Source: Atopsyche davidsoni (lineage: Eukaryota > Arthropoda > Insecta > Trichoptera > Hydrobiosidae). Taken from it: DNA of 64,000 nucleotides. The notes beneath the pieces were generated by a model. That model did not search any database, had not been told where the DNA came from, and saw only the letters and a list, made by a program, of their open reading frames with translations. The translations under genes and the position numbers were made by a program. The stretch covers positions 1,488,001 to 1,552,000 of the forward strand of contig JAILWY010000021.1 in assembly GCA_022113835.1 (NCBI GenBank). The letters run 5' to 3'. Shown piece by piece: positions 51,722-61,920 of the stretch (positions are counted from its first letter, which is position 1; each line of letters begins with the position of its first letter).

Positions 51722-51722
51722 A
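51601..51722. repeat. Long (TA)n microsatellite
   Basis: About 120 bp of nearly pure TA dinucleotides with a few GT/AC interruptions near the left end. It is self-complementary along its whole length and likely unstable in length. Confidence 0.95.
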
Positions 51723-54185
51723 ATATACTTACATAACAAAGTATTTTTTTTACGTATTGTAAGGTCATTTTTTTTTTAATGTTTAAATATAATAGGTACA
51801 AATAATTTTTAAGCAATCTTATTCAAGCAGTTCATGCTTCAATAATATTGTTTGGGTAGCAAAGGAACGTAAAAAAAACAGTTTTAAAATAAATATACAA
51901 TAAAGACAATACATTTTATAGGCCCGGTAAATTATGATTAAATTGTGGCAGGAAAAGAATAATATCATATTGGTTTGTAAGCAACCCTTGTTCGATAACT
52001 GCCCCTAAATCATACCCACCCCGAGGAGCCTCCCCGCGGGGCGCCCACTATCTGTCTCGCTAAGATTAAACTGCAAACTCAGAATATAAATAATAATAAT
52101 AATAAGGAGCAATGGCGTGTGCTATACGACCACGGCAAATCAATTCTCGAAGTATTGCCGCGGGGGCTTTAAATACAATTAAACATTTTTACGAGGTTTA
52201 ACGTACTTTAAAAAATATTTGCCAAGTGTTAACCACGCATGGAGCTTATGAATAAAATATTTCAATGAAAGGGTGGCTGTTACTTATTATAGAATTGATG
52301 CAAATAAAATAAGACAGTTTTCGAGAATTACTGAGTTTTTTGTATGATATTTCAAGCTGACGGATAATAAAATATTTTTAAAATTTCAAGAAATTTAAGA
52401 TTAATTTTCCAAAGCCTAATAACGAAATGGGAATTATCTCTCGAGTAAAAACCGGATTATACAAAAATAATACCTTTGGCGGTGGTAATTCAAAGCCTTT
52501 CGGAGCAAGCCGGGTGGACAAACCCCGTAGCTCATCGTGCGAATTAAATCACATCTGTATGGTGGGGGGATTAGACCAGTATAGTCCATCGGACATTATT
52601 CACGCCCGGGCCGACTAATCTCTCAGCACCTATTATGATCATGCTCCGGTTGTACACCTACACGGGATGGTCTTGCGGAATGATTATCTCAGTACCATAC
52701 CAAAGCGACACGTTCGTTCATATTAAAAAGTTTGCAAGTTAAAAAAAAAATCTAGAGTAACTTTAAACCAAACTAAAAACGAGTGAAGATTGAGAGTTAA
52801 CAATCCTAAGCTTTTTGATGGTTTAAGGATTATATATTTTAGAGAAGATTTTTTTTGTATATCAACTGAAAATTGAATGATCCAACTTATCCATATATAT
52901 GGTTTTTGACAATGAAGTACTGGAAACTGTTATATTAAATTATTTATCTGAACATGAACATTTATATAAATTAAGATCTGTAAGGTTGTTGATTTTGTAT
53001 CAAAAGAACCAAAAGCATTTATTTAACTCTGATTCTACGCAAGCTATCAAGTTAAAAGTAAAAAAAAAAAACAGCGTGATTATTATCATTTAAATATATT
53101 TTTTAAACTATTTACTATTAATTTTAAGTCCCACGAAGAGACATAGATAAATGAAGGTGATGGTATGTTATCTTTGTGCCTCCTTCAGAAGCAACCCTAG
53201 CGTAGAGACAAGTTAACATAATATAAACGCATCGAATAAAGACGAGCATCCCTCGTGACGTACTGTTTCAGTTAGAGGAGCGCTCAGGACCACTTCCTGC
53301 TGAGGCTTTGGCGCCGAATATCCTCCTGCGAGAAGACAATCCTCCCCCGAATACAAATCCCGTATCATCCGATTATGTGGAGGCACGGACCGACACTCCC
53401 ACCCCAGGACGCACTGGACACCTAAGTATTTGATTTGATTTCCTGTTTTTGGTTATGATATTCAATATAATTTTCGATAAACCCACCGATTACAGCAGGA
53501 AATTTCATGCGTCAATATAAAAAGAATATTTATATTTCAAATAATTTGAAGGGCCACGCAAACCTTACTTATGAAGTAATTAAGAAAAATTAAAAAGTGC
53601 AATGCAATCATTTTAAATTGTGATTTATTTATAAACAAAAACGTACAAATTATAAAAATATTTACTAGGTTGAATATTTCATTAAAATAAAATTATTCAA
53701 ATATGCACAATAATAAGACATTTACAGACAGGGGTGAGAAATCGCGTTCACCTATTTATATTGAAAGTTGTAAATCTCCAGCGGGGGCTCAGAAATATTT
53801 ATCACTAGGTTAGCGCATTCAATAACCCATAAACGGATAACCGGGACGAGCCGGCGGTACAAATTTCAGCTTATTCAAAACAAATCACGGAAAGTCCTTA
53901 AATTATTGCGCCCCCCCCCGCGACATCGGCCGCGCGGGCCGAATAGAGATTTCGGATGATCTCTGATGACGAGGTAGCGCGACGTAAAATATCGGAATAT
54001 GCTCCGCGGCGCCCGCGGGGGTGTTTGCGCTGCCTTTGCCTTGGGGATGTTTGAGGAGAGCTCTGAATTCGGGGGTGTTTCAGAGCTGTGACGTAGTTTT
54101 TTTTTTTTTTTTTACACCTTAAATACATCTAAAACCTAAAGAAATATTCTAGGGACAAGGTATTTGATTGGTGAAGATCCATTAT
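51723..54185. other. Non-coding stretch with GC-rich islands
   Basis: No supported gene. Islands lie at about 51990-52060, 52480-52680, 53160-53430 and 53800-54080, the last with a run of ten C near 53910. An (AAT)n tract of about 18 bp lies near 52086-52103 and a 20-base T run at about 54094-54113. Open frames are short and unmatched. Confidence 0.5.
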
Positions 54186-54242
54186 TATAATGATAAAAGT
54201 AACTTTGTATTTTGTCTTCACTTTGAGTTTATTAAAATTATT

Positions 54243-54290
54243 TGCATTACTAGTTTCGACCCAATAGACTAGGTCGCATCATCAGATGCA
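54243..54290 (-). ncRNA. Hammerhead-ribozyme-like motif, left arm
   Basis: On the minus strand: stem I 5' side UGCAU (54290-54286), CUGAUGA (54285-54279), stem II GACC paired with GGUC (loop UAGUCUAUUG), GAAA (54257-54254), stem III AC-UA-GU, cleavage position A (54248) giving GUA, then stem I 3' side AUGCA (54247-54243). All invariant core bases are present. Three extra bases (UGC) lie between the core A9 and stem II, an atypical feature that could reduce activity. The 2-bp stem III resembles minimal hammerheads of Penelope-like elements (family knowledge), which may work better as dimers. Confidence 0.55.
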
Positions 54291-54343
54291 TAACTAAACT
54301 TTATCTACATACTTTAAAGTTTAACTTCATAACAGTTAAGTTA

Positions 54344-54389
54344 TGCATCTGATGATGACCTAGTCTATTTGGCCGAAACTAGTCATGCA
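54344..54389 (+). ncRNA. Hammerhead-ribozyme-like motif, right arm
   Basis: On the plus strand: UGCAU (54344-54348), CUGAUGA (54349-54355), an extra U, stem II GACC/GGCC with one mismatch (54357-54374), GAAA (54375-54378), stem III AC-UA-GU (54378-54383), cleavage after GUC at 54384, and AUGCA (54385-54389) pairing with the first strand. The cleavage triplet GUC is the most common one in natural hammerheads. The weakened stem II and extra U are the doubtful points. This motif is in the opposite orientation to that of the left arm. Confidence 0.55.
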
Positions 54390-54445
54390 AAAAATATAAT
54401 AAACTCATAGTGAAGACAAAATACAAAGTTACTTTTATCATTATA

Positions 54446-57389
54446 AAGAAATATTCGTTGAAAAAGCGATTCGTATCAAAGACGTAATATTTCAGATTTA
54501 CGTGGTCGTTTCAAGATCTATAATTATATGGCAGAGTCGGAAAATTATAGATGCTGTAACAGCAGCTTTTATTATTTTGTATATTTTTTATAATATCATA
54601 AATATACATTTGCTTGTCCATCATTGATTTTTTTGAACCGTTACAATTTGTTGTAAATTTGAGTTGAAAAAAATCACTGTTCGCCTAAAGGATAACAAAT
54701 TTAGTCGAACACATTTTTTATTATTTCAAAAAGCATTTTATTCGTTTATCTGCCTTTTACTTAGAGGCTTTCTACTACAGCTGTTAAGTGTGGTATTACT
54801 CAGATAAATCTTTATTAAAAAAATATTTCAAATGATATATTAATAAAATATATCAAAACGTATAATGGTTATGATAAAAAAAAAATTATTTTGGAAAACT
54901 TTTAAGTAGGAAATTATTGATTTTTTTTGTAGTAAAACATTGGCGATTGAAAAGAATGTTTAGTTTAAATCCAAATTACAGTTATTTAATTTCTAAAAAC
55001 GTACAAAAAGTCAGTAAATAACGGGTTAATATATGTATGGAAAGTTTTTCAAACGAGTTTACGAGTATTTAGAATCGAAATTGGCACCTTTCAGAGTAAA
55101 CATGTCGTATAATATCGGCAGATATTACGACCCCGTCGCCTCTCCGAATATAGGGTAGAGGGTAACTTCGATACACCCTTCTTCGCGGGAAGCAATCTAC
55201 TAAAATGATATGTAAACTTTCGATTGGAGTGTTGGCCGTTTAGACGGCAGCGAGCTCGGCGGGCAAACACTGTGATGGAGGGCGACGAGGACTCGCATGC
55301 AAATAGTTGTAAAATTTTACGATTTTAAATTTATTACAGAGCACTCTGTGTATTATAGATTATACCAAAGTGAGAATCGCTTTCTATGACCGGTTTATTT
55401 TGTAATTTATTGGTGGGATTATTTTGCGATTTTTTGGAAAGGCGCTCTCAAATAGCATTTTTTTTTTTTTTGTTGATATCATATAAAACTTTTCTATCCG
55501 GGACATCGGTATGAAATTATTTCAGTAAAGTATGAACGAAGTTAAAGAATTTTGTTGTATACATATTACCTGTGACAGGTTTATGCGGTCCATTTGCAAT
55601 TTTACAACCGAATCCAACCACAAACAACAGTAAATTCAGGTTATCAATTTGCACTACTAACACTTGTTAACTGTGACATATTTTAAATTTGTTAAGAGAT
55701 TAAACTAAACAAATATTTTTAAAAAAAACTTGTTATATATCTTGCGATAAACATGAATCAAACATTTTCACATCAGTAGCTACAGCAGACAAAAGCCTAC
55801 GTTGAATAATAAAAAATACAAACATTTATACAAAAAGCGAGATTGCTGCGTGGGCCACATTAGGGCATAAATATCTATCACTGCTCGATATTTTCATATC
55901 TTGGCTTTGACCTTCCATTGAGAGGCGGGCGATCTGTCAGTCCTATGCGAGAAATCCACAGACGTCAAGCCTACCGCAATCCCACCCATCACAATCACGG
56001 GCGGCTCGGAGACATGCGAAATTTTCATGGCACTAATGTATCGGGAAGACATATTCCCTTATAGCGACGGATAACGTTGAAAACTCAGTGTCGAAATAGC
56101 AAAAGTGAAAAAATCAAATTTTTATGGCAAGTACCAGTGTGAGCTGATGAAAACCTGTGAAGCGGTGTTTGAAGACTATTCAAAAAGCAACCTTATTTTC
56201 ATGGCAGTAATGTATCAAAAATATATATTAATTAATCATATAAAAGAAAAAAAAGTTTTTTCTGTGTTTTGATAAAGCATCAAAATTAACAATTTTTGAT
56301 TATACGATATCAAAAATCAAACGACCACAATAAGTGAAAGGCAAAAAATATAGCTAATTTAAGTACCCAAAATATGCATATATGCAAATTTTGGGTCGAA
56401 ATACACTTAATTTTTACTTCTTTCATAAGATCGCCAGTGCACAAATATTGCATTTAATGTAAAAATTCAACAACACACACTCAAAGTGCAAAAAATCTAC
56501 GATATTTAATTTGGTTGAAATAATTGATTATCAATAGGAATCTAGTCATTTTTTCACTGAACAGTTCAGAAATGAGGCTGTATGTGGTCCGCGGGGTAGA
56601 AGACTGACAATAAAAGCCAGGGGGTGAGGCAGTGATTTCATCCCCCGAAAAGTAAATGCGTGAATACGGCTCGGATTTATTTATTAGGGGTGGAATTGTA
56701 TACTGTACACTATACACTAGCGCAAGGGTGACGCAATAAACTAAAAAAATGGATACTTCTCGTCGAGCAGAAAATTTACGTCTTCTTGTCGTACAAGATG
56801 CATCATTACTTTATTTATTTTCGTAGGTACTCGAAATTGCCACTGAGGCAAGACAAAGAGTGATAAAATAAATTTTATAGTGGTTGGTTGAGTCTATTAT
56901 GACTCAAACTGTTTTTCTCTGACCTGATTCGCAGAAGCTCTCTAGCTCACCCACCTTACAGCTGATTCAAGATTTTTCCGAGAATAATCGGCCGAGACCT
57001 GCGGGAGTGACTCACGTTAAGGTATCCCATTAGACGTCTCGTCATATTGATTTTACCATCCCACGCAGATAACGAGCGATTCACCTTAAGCGTGAATCAT
57101 AAGAAAACAAGGTATACCGAGAAACGAACTCGCTTCATTTAACCGGAACAAAGCTCGTAAGGAATATCAAATTTTCCTCGGATTTGAAGAAGCTTATTAT
57201 AATATATTTTCAGAATGTATATTCATAATAAAAGTTAAAAAGAATAGATTTAACTTTGAAATATTAGCATATCATTATATTTTCATGATAATATTTTTAT
57301 TGAAGAATTTTATTAATTTTTTCAACAATTTCATATCAAATAAAAATAAAAACAAATGAGCCCAATTTCATCAGTGTAAGATTCACTTG
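54446..57389. other. Non-coding AT-rich stretch with GC-rich islands
   Basis: No supported gene. Islands are at about 55130-55300, 55900-56050, 56580-56690 and 56920-57180. The sequence between is AT-rich with T and A runs. The minus-strand frame at 56481-56717 has no recognisable motif. Confidence 0.5.
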
Positions 57390-57455
57390 TCAGGACGAGA
57401 ATCAAACCAGAGTCTCGTGATTAAGAATCAACAGTCTAACCACTGACTCAACGAA
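57390..57455 (-). repeat. tRNA-Lys-like SINE head or tRNA pseudogene
   Basis: On the minus strand: TTGAGTCAGTGGTTAGA (box A-like, 57451-57435), GATTCTTAATC (like the Lys-CTT anticodon loop, 57429-57419) and GGTTTGATTCTC (box B, 57408-57397). The box spacing is that of a polymerase III tRNA promoter. The match in order and in the GATTCTTAATC block to 25047-25117 suggests one tRNA-Lys-derived SINE family. Stems are too mismatched for a functional tRNA. Confidence 0.65.
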
Positions 57456-58108
57456 ACAAACTATAAGTAACATCTAAATTAATAATTAAATATATTTTTT
57501 TATTATATAAAGATCAATTTTTTTTTTGTAACACCAAGTCGTATGTACATGCATCTAAATATATATTTTTTCTATTGGTAAATTTGTGCTTGCTATAAAC
57601 AAAGATGTCAATAATAAATAAATACATCTCTTTTTATAAAATGATATAACATCAACACGATGACGTCTTACGAATTAAAAAAAATATTTGCTCCTTGTAT
57701 TAATTGTATTATTTTGTCGAAACATGTACTTCCTATTTTTTACACATAACTTAATAAATTAAGTTATAGATTATTGATTTGGGAATAATCAAGTCGTATT
57801 ATAAAATGGTGTAATGATAAGTCAGAACTAATATGGTTAGAGAGTCATCCCAGTCCAATTGCAGTCACGGCTGTCATCCCTTGTCGCCATTCAGGCTCTC
57901 TGCACATGCTGCGACTTCCGTTGTATTGGAAATGCATTTACCCCACACAGTGTGCAATGCACCCCATTTGTATGATTCGATAAATGCACCCTTAGATTTT
58001 CTACTAATATGATTATGGTATTTTTTTGTTTTCTTTTCATCTCTTTGCGGTCGGATATACTTATGACAATAAAATATGTATATATAATATTAGACCAAAA
58101 TACTATGG
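57456..58108. other. Non-coding AT-rich stretch
   Basis: No gene seen. One moderate-GC block lies at about 57850-57960 and contains CACACAGTGTG, a short palindrome. Confidence 0.5.
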
Positions 58109-58150
58109 TATGATTGTGTTCTAGTTAGATGTAACTAGAACACAATCATA
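58109..58150. repeat. Perfect 19-bp hairpin
   Basis: TATGATTGTGTTCTAGTTA (58109-58127) and its exact reverse complement (58132-58150) enclose the tetraloop GATG. Beyond a 4-base bulge the pairing resumes with TGGTA/TACCA, so the imperfect stem is longer. There is no gene on either side. It could be a tiny foldback element, a template-switch inversion or a small-RNA precursor. Confidence 0.92.
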
Positions 58151-61100
58151 TATACCAAAATAAGTTAACATAAAAAGAAAAGAAAATGAAAACTGCTACA
58201 ATTACTAAGATAACACCTATTTTTTTTAAAGTATAGATATTGAATTTGTTCCTTGTTTCAATGTTTCTTTTGATTACGTTTATTAAATAAATTAATTCTC
58301 AAAATTGAAGATTAAAATATGTATCAAATTAAATGAAATCAATCTAGTTTAAAAAAAAATGGCAGGTTGATCGGAATAATGTACCAATTATCTAAGAGCT
58401 TAATTGCAATTGTAACTTGATTGGAAAATATTAATAAAAAAATAAAACCTGGCACTCTAAACTTTTTATTTAGATAAAGGCATGAGATATAAAAAGACTG
58501 TCTTTTTTTGTTGAAGGTTCACTAATGATAATCACCCTTAAAGTTAGCGATCGGAGTAAAAAAAATGTGGAAACAAACGCTTTTTTAATATGTATATCGA
58601 GTGACGCATGCAATTTCAGCACAAAACAACACAGTAGTGGTGATTCCAGTAAATTTGTGACCTATCGGCAAGGTGGTCAGGTGGCTTACTTCCAGGATAA
58701 GAGTCAAGACTTGTTGTTACTCAGCTACCCAGTCAGTGTATTTAGTTATATACTGCTAAAAAAAAAATTCAAACCTACTATGAGAAATCAGTGAGATAAC
58801 AATAACCGCATTCAAAACGTGTGTTCACACTCCATACAAGTGGAGGAGTCAAGTATGCAAAGATGGGGCAATGGTAAAAAATAAAGTAATAGCTGCAGGA
58901 TCATAAACAAATGTGGAGATCAGCCATTGAGTTTGGGCCATTAGGTGCGGTCTTGGGGGCCCGCGGACATTATGGGGCCCATAACCGTTACTCATGCGGA
59001 GTCCCGGACACCTAGGGGGGCGCACAGTCATCTGCATACTTCTCGGGGGGCGGAGTCCTGCGGGGGATGATTTCTTAGTCTTGTGTCGTCAGGATATTAC
59101 AACTGCCTATTGCGATATTGCCACCCCTTTCTCTCCCCGCTGTAATGATGCGATGATGACGGTATGCTGAGATTGAGTCACGCGACGTATCATACCTTTA
59201 TATAAATATTAATATATATTTTTTAAAAAACGTGCAAGTATGACAGCAATATGCTGACATACCTAATTGCTATCCACAATATTAAGATTTTATTATATAT
59301 AGCAAATACGATTTGTCATTATGGTTTGCAAATAAAAAATATATTTTTTTAATTTAATGTATTAATTTTTGAGTATCCTAAAAATAATCCTCTCCCTGAA
59401 AAGCCAATTTACTCCTGGGCAAAAAGATGCCGGGGGTTCGTCTGTCATATAAGGTTATGACTCGGGTGGCGGATCAGCCGATATGTGCCCAATCTGAAAT
59501 TGGTTCGGGGAGGCTTCTCTCCGGAAGGCCATCATCCAGGCAAATAGGAGTAGTTGATTCTCGATAAGGCTTTGCACACGTGAACGTTGGACGGGATGCA
59601 AATTGTTTACCCCCATCCGCGAGGAAACTCGTTTTATCCCTTGTGTGGATTTAGGGGTGTGTCGCGTTATAGTTTGTTTTCTTTACGGTTGTGAAGGTTT
59701 GCTGATTTTAAAGGTTCTGTTTGAACGTGGGAATCTTTTTTCACTTTGAAAATATTATTAAAAAAGGTTGCTTTTTATAAAATACAATAAGTTCGTTTAA
59801 GCAATAAAAAAAGTTTATGAAAATATATCTAAGTCTTACTTATCTAAGGTAATATTAATAATTAAATAAAAATATATACTCGTGTCTCTCCAAGCATCTA
59901 TATATTTTTTTAAAGTTTCTTTATAACAAAAAAATATTGGACATTATGATTTTTAATCGATATTCGTATCAAGTAAAAAAAAGAATTTGAAATGATAAAA
60001 GCAAAAATATATTTTTCAAATGGCTTATTCGATAAAAAAGGGTTAAAACAAAACAAACTAAATTGCCAAAGAAAATATTATTTTATGGGGTCCTCTTGCT
60101 GTCACTCTTCAGTTTATCAATAAATGTATAATATACAGAAAAATATACTATTTACATTTAAACAAATTCAAGTGAGCTGGAATATACTTTTTAAAGATAA
60201 TTTTAAAATAAGTTTATTAAAAACTACTATTTATCTTTTTGATACTTCCATTGTTTGGAAGAAAGTATGAAAGATGTATTTTGGTTTTCGATTCCACGAA
60301 TTTTTTTATTTCTAAGGTTAGGTTACACTTTCCTAAATAATATTTTTTATGATATAAAAACATACTGCTGTGGAAATATAAAATAAATAAGAAAAAATAT
60401 GTAGATAGTCCCGTCTAAGAAATATCTGAGAATATGAGTATTCGCGTTGCCTGTTTCGTTCATGATACATACATAAATATACTTTTCCGCCAATTTATCT
60501 TACATACACACTATACCATGTTTATTTAACGAAATAGCTCCTCAATATTGTGGGTTCGTCCGACTACAACATAAAAAGCGAAAGAGTTCATAAAAACTCG
60601 GGGAATAAAAGTGAATTGAATCTAAAACGTCGCGATATATATAAATTTGATATTTGCAATTCGCCTCGTGCGATCAAAACACAATAATTTCATATCAGAT
60701 GTCGTCTCTCAAAATAGTTACAATAAATCCATATTCATGGGACCTTACCTAATACGGCAGTATCGGGATCTGACGGCAATAAAAGCAGGGAAGTGGACAT
60801 TCCAGCAATTTGTGAAGATAAATAGTAGCGAGGAGACGAGGGAAGATGTCTCATATAAAGGCACCTTGGCCTGAAAGGGCCTTGGAGCTGCGGGAATCCC
60901 GCAGCTATCTGCTCGCACCGACACGTGGATTCGGATCTGATTAGCCTGTGTGACGGAGCAGTTGCAGTTATATGGTTTATCTGCTTTATGACCAGCCCGT
61001 GACAAATGCACGAGATATTTATAAATATTTTTAGGTCTATCTCGAGGTGAATCTTTTTAAATGAATGTAGATGTTGTACCAATAAATTTAATGATTTGTA

Positions 61101-61500
61101 GGTAGAAAAAAATAGTGATCGGTAAATATGAAAGGGAGTGAATGGGCGATTTATATTTTCACAGTAAAGTTAAAAATTGCTTTTGAAATAAGATAAATAA
61201 AATATTGTGAAAGTAAAATAATGAAAAATAAAAAAAAAGATTTGTTTTACAAAAAATTTATACACACGCTTTTGTGATAATTTTTATTTGAATAGTCGTA
61301 TTGAATTTTATAACAAAACCTCTATTTTATTAATTTTTAGTAAAATAATGCTCAAAGTTGTATTTATTTTTATTGAATTGAGTCTTTATTGAATCAGTTC
61401 AAAATTTTTAACATGTTGGGTAAGTGTTTTTTTTTTTTTAATGATTCAGATGATTAAAATCCTTCCAAGTCCAGTCACCGTAGCATCATAAAGAATGACA
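58151..61500. other. Non-coding AT-rich stretch with GC-rich islands
   Basis: No supported gene. Islands are at about 58910-59160, 59400-59680 and 60820-60970. The last contains a 21-bp odd palindrome at 60886-60906 centred on GGGAATCCC. Overlapping frames on both strands around 60647-61082 show no motif. Confidence 0.5.
60886..60906. promoter_or_regulatory. GC-rich palindrome centred on a kappaB-like site
   Basis: AGCTGCGGGA and TCCCGCAGCT are exact reverse complements around a single A. The centre GGGAATCCC fits the Rel/Dorsal/NF-kappaB half-site pattern (family knowledge). It may be a binding site or merely a hairpin. Confidence 0.4.
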
Positions 61501-61920
61501 CTGCAGTCCAAAGGGAACAATCCGCGATCACTTAATATCCCCGAGACGGATGAAAAATGAGCGAACGCCGAGAATCCAGCCGACTCATTGGCGCTGAATG
61601 CATTTATTGAAAAGCGCATACCGAGCCGCGGCGGCGCATCCAAGATGGACTCGCGGGGCGGGGGTGGGGGCGGGGGGGCGGGGGGGGGGGGAGGGGGCCA
61701 CTTCCGGCGGGCGGTGCGCGCGCATCGGTCACCGAGTGACGTATTCGCAGTTCCTTCCGGCGGGGGAGCCATATTGTCCGCCGGGCGCGGCGCACGCCGG
61801 GGATGACGGGAGGTAATGGCAGTCGGAACAGTTTGGCAGATGAGATTATTTATGCCGATGATGTGTGCAGCAGCCCCGCGCCGACTCCGCTTAATGCTTT
61901 TTGTCAAAGGTCACGTGACG
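61501..61920. promoter_or_regulatory. CpG-rich island with G-tract and palindromic E-box
   Basis: The island contains a G-rich tract (61654-61697, runs of up to 13 G), AAGATGG and GCCAT motifs, GTGACGTA near 61736, and the palindrome GTCACGTGAC at 61910-61919 (USF/MITF-type E-box). Open frames on both strands here are proline- or glycine-rich from composition. It looks promoter-like, but no exon was identified. Confidence 0.4.

Larger units (their letters stand above)
54186..54445. mobile_element. Palindromic (foldback) element with a hammerhead motif in each arm
   Basis: Two arms of about 110 bp, nearly exact reverse complements, flank a spacer of about 35-40 bp. Both arms, read inward, start TATAATGATAAAAGTAACTT and continue through TGTATTTTGTCTTCACT, then AGTTTCG and GATGCATAACT. 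Arms differ by only a few substitutions and small indels. No coding frame is present. The single-arm relative at 29.7 kb shows that the family is dispersed. In structure it resembles a MITE or foldback element, but hammerhead motifs are typical of Penelope-like elements and small retrozyme-type retroelements (family knowledge), so the mode of movement is open. No clear target duplication is visible. Confidence 0.88.

Noticed and set aside
51443..51816. Minus-strand frames of Tyr/Ile repeats
   Set aside because: Direct translation of the (TA)n microsatellite.
56145..56180. CTGATGAAAACC motif resembling a hammerhead core
   Set aside because: Lacks the GAAAC half and flanking complementary strands.
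60647..61082. Frames on both strands around the palindrome
   Set aside because: No domain; frames overlap on both strands and end within AT-rich DNA.
61446..61907. 153-codon minus-strand frame with a poly-proline stretch
   Set aside because: The proline run is only the reverse of the G tract. The frame is broken into overlapping frames on both strands of a CpG island, with no domain and no splice support.
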